A DNA stretch of 64,000 bases, from positions 727,001 through 791,000 of the forward strand of contig CANXME010002463.1 in NCBI GenBank assembly GCA_948144175.1, in the 5' to 3' direction. A program made the translations under genes and the position numbers. This document shows, one piece after another, positions 55,607 through 64,000 of this stretch (position 1 is its first letter; every line of letters starts with the position of its first letter). The notes below the pieces were generated by a model. It was given only the letters and a program-made list of their open reading frames with translations, was not told where the DNA came from and ran no database searches. Source of the DNA: Closterium sp. NIES-65. Taxonomy: Eukaryota; Streptophyta; Zygnematophyceae; Desmidiales; Closteriaceae.

Positions 55607-55983
55607 TGTCAGAATCCCAACCACTAGACCATTGGGATAAAAGGGCTTGTTTCAGTAGCGGGTCAGTGCGCCCATAACCCCCCAGGCAAACGCGCCTGTA
55701 ACCCCCCCTAGGATCGATCGGGGATCTCACAGTGTAGCTCTACTGACACCCCCCCACACTGGGAGGCCCAGGACTGAGCACAGTGGCAACGGCCAACATG
55801 TGCATACACCGGGATTCGAACCCGAGACCGCTCTGATACCATGTCAGAATCCCAACCACTAGACCATTGGGATAAAAGGGCTTGTTTCAGTAGCGGGTCA
55901 GTGCGCCCATAACCCCCCAGGCAAACGCGCCTGTAACCCCCCCTAGGATCGATCGGGGATCTCACAGTGTAGCTCTACTGACA
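55607..55983 (-). mobile_element. TRIM element with a tRNA-like pol III promoter, 377 bp
   Basis: Two LTRs identical by eye, 55607-55748 and 55842-55983 (142 bp, TGTCAGAATCCC...CTACTGACA), and a 93-bp interior. Target duplication AGCCG at 55602-55606 and 55984-55988. The minus strand has primer site TGGTATCAGAGCG (55829-55841) and polypurine tract GTGTGGGGGGG. Across the 5' LTR/interior junction the minus strand also reads an A box TGGTCTAGTGG (55856-55866) and a B box GGTTCGAATCC (55812-55822), with starts 44 bases apart, the spacing of a tRNA. The D-arm text resembles tRNA-Glu. Confidence 0.93.
55812..55866 (-). promoter_or_regulatory. Putative type 2 pol III promoter (A and B boxes)
   Basis: Both boxes fit their consensus (TRGYNNARNNG and GGTTCGANTCC). 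The initiator-Met primer site occupies the place of the anticodon arm, whose stem does not pair, so this is not a working tRNA. Confidence 0.7.
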
Positions 55984-58900
55984 AGCCGCCTCGTTCTCCT
56001 CCAGTCCTGTACGTAGACAACAAGGCCATGCTGGCCTTGTGTCGAGAGCAGCGACTGGAGCACAGGACAAAGCACATTGCTCTCCGCTACTTTCTTGCTC
56101 GTGAGCTACAGCAGCGTGGACAGTTGCGACTTGCGTACGTGGCCTCTGAGGCCAACACTGCTGATGTCTTCACCAAGGCACTTGCGCCTTGTGATCATCA
56201 GCGCTTTTGCACGCAGCTGGGTCTTGTGCCTGTCTTGCCTCACTTGCTCACTTCTTGACCTTGCTTGTACTTTCACATATATATACTCTTGCTCTTGCTT
56301 GCTTAGACTCTTGTATATCTATATATGTGATCTTGCATGTGAACTGGCCTTCTGGCCTTTGAACTTGTGCTCGGAATGTGTGGTGACTTTGTGATCCACC
56401 CTGAGCTTTGCTTTGCTTTGCTTGACTGGTCTTGTGACCCCTTGTTCTCCCCCACATTGCCTATGGGGGTGTGTCAGAACATATAGCTTACTTATTTGTG
56501 TAGGCTATAGTGGGGTATCCCATAGGGGGTACAACCCAATTAGGGTTTCCTATTTGTACTCACTTCGTTCATAGTCATTCTCATTCTCGTTCACTTCTTC
56601 TCATTGAAGGCGAGAAGAAATTGGGTGAGAATGAGTTGAAGAACTTCGAACTTTGAGGAGGACGTGTCTTGAAACTTTCTTTCAGATCTGGTATTCCAAA
56701 ACCCTTTGGCGGTTGCGCCAACGAGGAGACTCCAGGGAGCAGATTGACCAACTCTCTCGCGGAGAGGAAAAAGGAGAAGCTCATCCGAGGGCGCCACGCC
56801 AAGGTGCCGGCGGGCAACCGAGCCAAGTGCAGATATGACCTCTGGAGCGCTACCGCAGTGGAAGAATATGTGGGAGATCGTCTCAATTTCTCCAGATGCA
56901 CAAAGCAAACAGCGACCTCTGTCAGTGGTGAATAGGAATCTAGCGCCCGAAGGAAGGGTGCGGGTGTAGAGGCGAAAAAGGAGATCTCGTTGCAGGCTAG
57001 GTTGTTCACGGAGAAAGTCGTGGGTGAGGTTGGGAAGAAAGGGGGGAGGAGAAGATGCGAGCGCGCGCGTCCAACGAAGCTCATGGTCCAGCGGCTGCTG
57101 TGAGTAGAGAAGTCGGCAGATGGAGGCGAGGTCCGGGAAGCCGTCGTGAAGAAGTTCCAGCCGTGCACCTAGCCCTGCACCTGTATGCAACGGCCCTGCT
57201 ACACAACGGTTATGGGTATGCAAGGCCGCGACGTCTTTAATATGAGCAATGCCAGAGCCAATGGGGGCTCGGATTATAAGGCGGTGTGGGAGGATCCGAA
57301 AGAAAGACACAGAGAGGGTGTGCGGCGGTGTGAAAGAAGAAACCTGCAGTGCTAGCGTAGGGGTCGAGTGGAGTTCTTGAGAGAGAATGAGCCAGTCCCT
57401 AGGAGATGCTGCAGCATTGGTGGGGGCACGGAGTGCTGAAGACCACGAAGGGGGTATAGCAGTGACGAGTTCGCGCATGAGACGACGACCGGACTGAAAA
57501 CGCGATGGCGGGAATTTGGCTGCGAAGGCCTCCAAAGAGATGGGTTCCAGGCCATTATAGGTTGCAGTACAGATGTCGCCGATGCGGACTTGTTGCGTTA
57601 GGAGAAACTTTTCGCGACGGATGAGGCCGAAGGCTTTTCCATTGGGTTTGAGGATAAAGCGGTTGAAGGCCGACGGTTCAGCGAGAAGGCAAAGAGGTGA
57701 CATTCGAGGGTGATGGACAGTGGGTGACAAGGATAGAAAGGCGCGAAGTTCTGCAAGCACACGTTGGGGGATGGACGGTGACAGAACCTTTGGATTCATG
57801 ATAGACGGGTGGGATAGGAAAGCGTGGATACCGAAGGGGAGAGCGACGGCGTTCCTCGCGACCTCTTCAGAGGAGGACACCCCGAAGCGGCGTAGTGCTC
57901 GTTGGATAGAGAGAGCACGGATTTGGGCGGATGGGGCGATGGCGCCAAGTCCACCGTCTCGAGGGGAGTTGAAAAGGATTCGGCGAGGAATAAGGCGAAC
58001 TGCTAGACCAGATTCTTTATAGCGGGAGGAGGATAGGAAATTGCCAACAGCAGTATCCAGGCGTGCAATGGTGTCGGGCGGAGGAGGCTGGAATCGGCCC
58101 CGGGGAATGATAGGGTGGAGTTGAGAAAGAAAGATGTGAGGGATTTGCGGCAGGTGGCGGTGGCGCGTAAGGACGCGAGGAATCTGGAGGAACGCTGAAT
58201 TCTTGCGAGAGTTGTACTCCAAGTTGTGGCGACGGGGTTGTCTTTCTCAACGAAGATTCCGAGAATGCGTTCAGCCTCATTGGGCGCGCGAATGGGGATA
58301 GGCCCTGCATTAGAGAGTAGCGACGAGGAGAGGTTGAAGGGGATGATGGAGCACTTGTTCCAGTTAGGGGATTCACCAGAAACTGAGGCGAAGGTGAGGA
58401 GGTGAGAGATTGCTGCGCCAAGCTCGTCATTCGATGAGAGGAAGATGGTTTCGTCGTCTGCGTAGCAGGCCATGAGACGACGGGATACAGGAGACAAGGG
58501 AAAACCTGGAAGGTAAAGAGACATGTATCGATGGAAAATCTCTATGATGAAGACGAAAAGGAGAGGGGCCAAGGGGCAACCTTGGCGAACACCAGTGTGG
58601 ACAGGAAAGAGCGGACCCGCTAGGTTATTGACCGCAATGCACGTGAAGGTACCTGAATGCATGAGGCGCACCCAGTGGACGAATAGCGAAGGCAGACCAA
58701 GGTGTTCGAGGGATTATAAGAGAAAGGTTCGGTCCACAAGGTCGTAGGCTTTGCGGAAGTCAACGGTAAGAGCGAGGAGAGGGGTGCGTGAATAGGAGGC
58801 CCAGTCCATAATGGCAAGAGTGTCGTTGATAGTGTCACCAATTTTTTGGCGTTTAATAAACGCGGTTTGGGATGGATGAATTATGTGAGGAAGCACTCGC

Positions 58901-59149
58901 TGAAGTCGGTTGGCGAGGCAAATGGCAAGCACCTTATAATCGGAGTTCATGAGCGTGATGGGTCGGAGGTTTTCTACGAGCGTGGAGTCACCTTTCTTGG
59001 GGATAAGGACAGTTCGACCAGAGAGCATAGACGGAGGGAGCGCAGGAGGGGGCTGCGAGCCTAGCAAGGAGTGAAAGGCTGGGGCGAGCCGGGGCGTGAA
59101 CGTACGATAAAGCTCGCTAGGCAGGCCATCTGGGCCAGGAGTTTTGCCT

Positions 59150-59690
59150 CTCTCGCTCCCTCCCGCCATTCCCTCCCACATCTGAGGTGTTCAAGCCCAG
59201 ATCCGAGCCGCAACCGACTCCTCTCGTCCATTCCCGCTCTTCTCCTCGACACTTCAGACCTTTCAGGCCAGATCCGAAACGCGAAAGCCCCTTTCTTTGT
59301 ATTCCCCGCTCTTCCCTCCCACATCCTGGGCTTCTCAGCCCAGATCCGAACCGCCATCCGCGCCTCCCCGCTCCCTCCCGCTCTTCCCTCCCACATTGCA
59401 GGCGTTTAAGCCCAGATCCAAGTCGCCACCCGCTCCCTCTCGCTCTTCCCCGCACTTCCCTCCATGATTTCGGACTTTTCAGGCCAGATCCGAACCGCGA
59501 ACCCCTCCTTCTCGGTGCTCCCCGCATTTCCCTCCAACATTTTTGTTTCTTCAGGCCAGATCCGAACCGCGGACACCCCCTTCTCGATGCTCCCCGCTAT
59601 TCCCTCCAACATCTCGGACCTTTCAGGCCAGATACGAACCGCCAACTGCCTCCCTCTGCTCTCCCCCCCTCTTCCTCACCATCCTACCCT
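59150..59690 (+). repeat. LINE 5' UTR monomers
   Basis: About seven or eight units of near 62 bp, each with CCAGATCCGAACCGC and CTCTTCCCTCCCACAT, leading directly to ORF1. This resembles the promoter monomers of some L1 elements. Confidence 0.75.
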
Positions 59691-59810
59691 GACTGCCCTC
59701 AGATCTGCCGAGACGCTCGCCTCTCGGAATGGGAGGATAAATATGCGCGTCTCCTTGGCACCTCTCACCAAACTCCCCACTTCGCTCTCGACTCCCCCTA
59801 CCCTCTTCTC

Positions 59811-62449
59811 ATGGCCGCTCAGATCCCCAATCCGGACGATGAAATGACACTCGTTGATGAGGAACTCCATCTCGATGGCGAGGAGCTCCACCTCGACGAG
59901 CTCCCTGCCATCCCTCTCGCTTCCCCCCCCGCAGCTGATGAACCCCCGGCAGCAAAGAAAGTCTGCGTCGCAGCCCCTCCACCCGTGCCCGCCCCTTCGG
60001 TGTTGTCCATCGGCGTGATGGCGGCTCTGGCTCCTCTCCCGCCCTGCAACGCCTCGGGCGCCTCTTCTGGCGCTCCCTTCCGGGTGACGGCTGCCTCTGC
60101 TCCGTCCCCTGCCCTGCGCAGGGCTGCCAACCCGACTTCCCCGCGCCTTAGCACCGCTCTGGGCGCCGGCGCCGTCCCGTTCACTCATGCCCCTACCCCC
60201 ACGCCCTCCCGCATCCTCCGCCGCCCGAGGCCCGGCCCGGTCATGCCCCGCCGCCGCCTCGCTGTTGTCACGCTTCTTATGCCCGAGACCGGCGCGGACC
60301 CCATCCGCGCGGATCTTATCGCTCGTATCACCGCCATGCCTAAGCCGCACTTCTTCCGCCGCGGCTCTGTCCCGGAGTTTGAGGTCGCCACCGGCGAGCC
60401 GCTCCGGGTTCCGCGTCGTGCCTACGCACGGCTCTGCTTCTCTTGGCCGACGGAGGAAGAGGCAGAGGACTTTAAGCGCAATTTCCCCCGTTCCATCCCT
60501 CTCTCTGCGTCCCGCTCTGTGCTTCTCAAGGTCTTTGAAGACCGCAACCCCGGCTTCACGGCTGCCAAAGCCGGGGGTGCCGCCACGCTGTCGCTCCGCA
60601 AAATCCCACCGAGGTATACCCCAGAGGATGTTCGCGATTTTCTGATGCAAGGTGCGGATCCGTCGGAGCCGGCTTGGCTCGCGGATCTGCAGTTCTTCCA
60701 TCGTACCACCGACCCATACGAGGAGGTTTTCCTCCCCATTTTCACCGGCATCCCGCTTCCCCCCCCCCCGGATGATCCGGCCTTCTCCCGCATCCCTGCG
60801 GTCATCCCGTTTGAGGATGACTCCCCTCCCGCCCTGCTCAACATCTCCACCCATGTGTGCGCGTTCTGCGGGAACAATCACCGCGACTCTGACCACGAGA
60901 CCTTCGCCTTCAAGCGCAAGCAGCGGTTGAACAACAAAGCCCAGATATCTGTTGCCCAGCTGCAGCAAACTAACGGTACGATCTCTCCCTCTTGCCCCCC
61001 CGCTCGTCACCCCCCGCTGATGCTATTAACTTTCTGCCGAATATTTTTCACCAACATGTTCATTTCCCAACTTGCAATAGGCTCCCTCTCCTGGTCAGGC
61101 CTTCCGCTGCTCTCAACATGCTCAGTTTCACCTTGTTCTACTCGTGCTCGACTCTCGCTTCATCCCCCTCACTCCCCCCCCCTACTCTCTGGTTTATCTC
61201 CTCACTGCCTCTGACTCGCCTCCCGTCTTCGTTCGTGCACTATCCGGACCTTGTGCCCCTGGCTCCCCGGCCCAACCCCCTACCCGCTCCCCCCTGCCCT
61301 TCATTTCAACCTCACCTCCCTCTCCCTGCCTCCACGCCACGCCAGTGCGGATGGCTTCTGCCCCACATTCCCCTCTCGCTCATAACCACTGCCCAGTGAC
61401 TCCCCCCTCTGCACTCCCCTCCCTCGCTCCTTCCCGGCTCGGGACACACACTCCCTCTGGCCGTCTGTGGCCTCCCCCCTCTACCTCTTATGAACCCCCG
61501 CAATCACCCCCTCCTCGCCCCACCCCTTCCAAACTCCCCTACCTTTTGCTCCCCCTCTCTCCCCCCTTTTTTCCAGCCCCCACTTCCTGTCCGTCCCCCC
61601 ATTGGGCCAGCCCTCTCGTTCCCCTCCTCCTGCCCCAACCCCTCTTTGCCTTTCCCTCATGGTCTGGGCGATTGCCCCTCAGCCTAAACTCGCTCCCTCC
61701 CTGTGCCCCCCGCTGTCCTCTCCTTACGTGCCCCCCCTTCACCTCCTTTCCAGCAACCAGGCAGTTGCCTAGCCCTATACCCTCGACTTCACCGATCCTC
61801 TCCCTCTTCCCCTTCCTCTCAACGCTACCTTGTCCCGCCGCAAGGCTCCCTCCCGGCACCTGTACTAGCGTTCCTCTCTCACCACGCGCACATTCGCCCC
61901 CCGGCTCATGCCCGTCTTGTTTTTCTACCCTCCCCCCCCCCAAAACACCCCCTCTGCCTTCAGCGCTTCCACCCGCTGCCCGGCTCGCTTGTGGCTGCAT
62001 TCACTCCGTCCCCTTCTACGCCCCCCCTCACCTCACTGAATACCCCTGCCCTGCCCTCTCGCTACCTTGCTTGCCCCCCACTCTTATCGCCCCCCACACT
62101 CCTTCCCCCAGGACAAATCCTCGGGGCCCGTCCGGCTCCCGATGCCTTCCGCAAGGACCCCGGCTTCCTCTTTATCGGGCTCGACACCGACATCAAACCC
62201 TGGACTTGCGTCCTCTGCAACTTCACCTGCGGCCCTGCCCTCGACTCTGCCATGGCGCACATGGCCTCCGAGGCTCACACCTCCAACCTGCGCGCAGCTG
62301 CCAAGGGCCCGGCTGCAAAGGAAAAGAACAGCAACTGGAGGGCCCAACCTTCCTGGCTACCCCCCAGATCGCCTCATTCCTCTCCCAGTGACCTCCGTTG
62401 GAGTGGGGGGTACTGCGCCGCAGCCACCTGTTTTCCACTTATGCTCTAG
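59811..62449 (+). CDS. LINE ORF1 protein, possibly spliced
   Basis: Starts MAAQIPNPDDEMTLVDEEL. A Pro/Ala-rich region is followed by a folded part (ARLCFSWPTEEEAEDFKRNF, SLRKIPPRYTPEDVRDFLM), perhaps an RRM-like fold, and CAFCGNNHRDSDH. After QLQQTN a GTACGA donor at 60976 and a CCCCAG acceptor at 62111 would join in phase to GQILGARPAPDAF and a C2H2-like WTCVLC...HMASEAH segment ending at 62449. Read through, the frame ends at 61214 in low-complexity sequence. Confidence 0.6.
60976..62111 (+). other. Pyrimidine-rich 1.1-kb stretch, candidate intron in LINE ORF1
   Basis: Almost all C and T, bounded by GTACGA and CCCCAG with phases that fit. It could be a true intron or a low-complexity insertion. 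Confidence 0.4.
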
Positions 62450-62698
62450 TGTTGTTCCTGCCATGTACGTCAAAGACTATATATTTCAATTGACAGGGAC
62501 ATCCACTTATATGTGTGTTTTTTTTAACCTCCTAGCGAGAGCTAGCTACCATGATATGCTATCCTCGAAAGCACAAACACAATGGCTGCACACCTTTTCA
62601 CCTCTTTTATCGAACATAACGGTCACTTTATCTCTATCTTGTCTTAAAGCCCGTGGATGCTTGTGCCTAGGCGCACGTTGGGCTTTAAAACCGTTACT

Positions 62699-63525
62699 AT
62701 GATAGCACAACTCAGAATTCTAGGCCTAAATATCAACGGCCTCAACGCGCCTTACAAAATGAACGCGCTTAAGAACTGGATTTCAGCTCAGGGTAAAAAG
62801 CCGGATGTTCTCGTCTTGATCGATACACGTCTCATTCTCAATCTCCCGAAAGTATCCTTACGTTTCCGCCCCCACGCAGCAGCACATGCGATCGCCACCT
62901 ACCCTCCCGGTACTGCTTCAAGGACGCGCCCCCCGCCAGGCGGTATCTCTGTCCTCTCATTTAACAAGGATATCTCCTTCTCCTCCTCCACCCCATCTGT
63001 AGATGGCCGGCTCCTTTCTGTCGACAATAACTTTCTCCACGAACAAATCCGACTAATCGCCATCTACGCCCCTCCCCATGCCACGACTCGTCGCGTCTGG
63101 TGGCGAAGCATCCTCACTCCGGCTCTGGAAGCCCCCTCTGCTGCAGCATGCACAGTCCTCGTTGGCGACTTCAATTCGGTCGTTCTACCTGGGGACCGCA
63201 ACCGCGTCCTGCACGGACATGAACAGAGCGAAGCCTCTTCATTCGCGAACCTCCTTTCATCCCACTCCCTTCTGGACTCCTTCCGCGCCCTCCACCCCAC
63301 CACCACCCTCTTCTCCTACATTGGTCGACAACGGCGCACTATACTTCCGTCGCCTCCTCCCCCGGCCGCGCGTCTGGACCGCATTTACGTATCTAACACC
63401 TTTCTCTCCCGTCTCCATGCAGCCCATTACCTCCTCACCCCTAACCTTATCTCGGATCATCTGTTCGCCCCGCTATGCTCTCTCGGCTTTGACAACCCTA
63501 TTACCTCCTCACCCCTAACGTCACG
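62699..63525 (+). CDS. LINE ORF2 N-terminus, AP-like endonuclease
   Basis: Starts MIAQLRILGLNINGLNAPYK. Endonuclease marks are LNINGL (Asn), VGDFNS (Asp, Asn), ARLDRIYVS (Asp) and ISDHLF (Asp, His), all present and in order. It is open to 63525, where it fuses to satellite and stops at 63533-63535. Reverse transcriptase is not in this half. Confidence 0.85.
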
Positions 63526-64000
63526 TGTTGCGTAGTTGTGCGAATTAGGTCAAACCAGCTCCCATGGCAAGGTAATTGTTTGAAATACCTGAATGTGTAA
63601 AGGAATGGTGGTAACAAAATCAACCAAACCCTTTCCATCCATTAAGTTCAATTATCAAATATACAATGTTTATCAACACTTCACAGTATATGAGAGTATT
63701 GCTATTTGGTTGTTTGTGATTAAAAAAAAAATGCCATGACGGGGTGTGCACAAAGCATATTTTGTTTGAAGTAAACCAATGGATAAATTTCTTTATTGAT
63801 CAATAGAAACGATTACACGTCAGAGCTATTTCCTTCACGGGTGAAACACTCTATAGCAGAATGCGACAAAGGAGAGATGGAGGTGCCCACAGTGCTGAAC
63901 CTCCGGAACCCAACCTCCGAACTTGGAAGCAAGATTCGGGAATGACGCGCGGTTTTCAAACCTCCGCGACATTCCCAAGCCGACAGTCCCAAGCCACACC
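63515..64000 (+). repeat. Right copy of the direct repeat flanking the nest
   Basis: About 95% alike with 40990-41478 and continues past the window end. Confidence 0.9.

Larger units (their letters stand above)
45561..56258 (+). pseudogene. Pol of copia copy B, split by two insertions
   Basis: Protease, integrase and linker are open from 45723. One G lost near 47509, in a GCTGAGCCTGGGGGT repeat, shifts frame; reverse transcriptase is then open from 47621 to 49842 (YVDDLVFA). RNase H resumes at 55402 (ASWADDQATQRS), is cut again by the TRIM at 55607, and finishes at 55984-56258 (YVDNKAMLAL, ASEANTADVFTKAL, stop). The A/B comparison makes each defect visible. Confidence 0.92.
43408..56603 (+). 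mobile_element. Ty1/copia element copy B, carrying two nested elements
   Basis: Right LTR 56472-56603 (132 bp, TGTCAGAACATATAG...TTCTCA). The left LTR is cut to 43408-43480, so the primer site is lost. Target duplication TTGAA at 43403-43407 and 56604-56608. A polypurine tract TATGGGGGTG precedes the right LTR. The host site is the coding sequence of the LINE. It is interrupted at 49843 by a gag-only LTR element and at 55607 by a TRIM. Confidence 0.93.
42366..59181 (-). mobile_element. LINE, 3' part (reverse transcriptase to C-terminus), with insertions
   Basis: Read on the minus strand: GKTPGPDGLPSELYR, LIPKKGDSTLVENLRPITL, VDFRKAYDLVD, VRQGCPLAPLLF, the catalytic ACYADDETIF, and a C-terminal CLLC...HIFFHC finger. 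The frame is broken by a TAA near 58704 and a shift near 58200. At 56608 copia copy B is inserted (TSD TTGAA). Beyond it the coding resumes at 43403 with one T too many in a T8 run, is split by a MITE at 42508-43365, and ends LRASWLLGNPFRPP with stop at 42366-42368. Confidence 0.85.
59150..63525 (+). mobile_element. LINE, 5' part (5' UTR, ORF1, endonuclease), inverted
   Basis: Holds everything missing from the minus-strand LINE: monomers, ORF1 and the endonuclease. It stops at 63525 within ORF2 and joins the flanking satellite. The two halves meet head to head near 59150-59181, with the RNA 5' end at the junction, as twin priming would give. Confidence 0.75.

Noticed and set aside
55800..55875. 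tRNA gene (minus strand)
   Set aside because: A and B boxes and T-arm fit, but the acceptor and anticodon stems do not pair and the anticodon arm is a retrotransposon primer site.
61144..62391. 415-aa Pro/Ser/Leu-rich frame
   Set aside because: Translation of a C/T-only stretch; no domain, and it conflicts with the ORF1 reading.

Overview
This is eukaryotic nuclear DNA from the plant lineage. The host genes are cut into short exons by GT-AG introns. They encode a JmjC/cupin-8 oxygenase of the JMJ31/HSPBAP1 type, a single-HMG-box protein, and a protein resembling the plant transmembrane family I know as DUF7953. The very high repeat load, GC-rich exons and Ty1/copia elements with initiator-Met primer sites fit a streptophyte, possibly a charophyte alga such as a desmid; the species is inference.

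Host block, 1-25 kb. A plus-strand transmembrane-protein gene enters from the left and stops at 3198. A plus-strand HMG-box gene of three exons lies at 4380-6042. A JmjC gene of at least 13 recognised exons runs on the minus strand from 24637 to 12702. The HMG-box and JmjC genes converge, and a complete young Ty1/copia element (6505-12575, TSD AGTGG, 441-bp LTRs) sits between them. I rebuilt the exon chains by hand from open frame, splice sites and phase; all joins keep phase except one unresolved join in the JmjC gene.

The striking feature of this block is that nearly every exon edge is duplicated in tandem. One edge has become a 25-copy, 78-bp satellite (14.5-16.5 kb), which is the antisense of JmjC exon 12 plus its splice donor. 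Between or beside many of the direct copies lies a palindrome of the form TTTTGAG-NNNN-CTCAAAA, whose 4-bp centre is itself self-complementary (ACGT, GCGC, AATT or TCGA). I found 12 perfect cores and about eight imperfect ones. All are in host sequence and none was noticed in the transposons. This is my best candidate for an undescribed system.

Repeat block, 25-64 kb. A non-autonomous LTR element (25037-28008) is followed by a 183-bp satellite that has received two more small LTR elements (29773-31177 and 31403-33091) and a 3'-truncated copia (33317-40241). From 42.2 to 63.5 kb there is a nest. One LINE, apparently inverted at its 5' part by twin priming, carries a Harbinger-like MITE and a second copia copy (43408-56603). 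That copia holds a gag-only LTR element (49843-55401) and a 377-bp TRIM (55607-55983). The TRIM's LTR/internal junction reads as a tRNA-like pol III promoter with A and B boxes. The window ends in a second copy of the sequence at 41.0-41.5 kb, so the nest lies between direct repeats.
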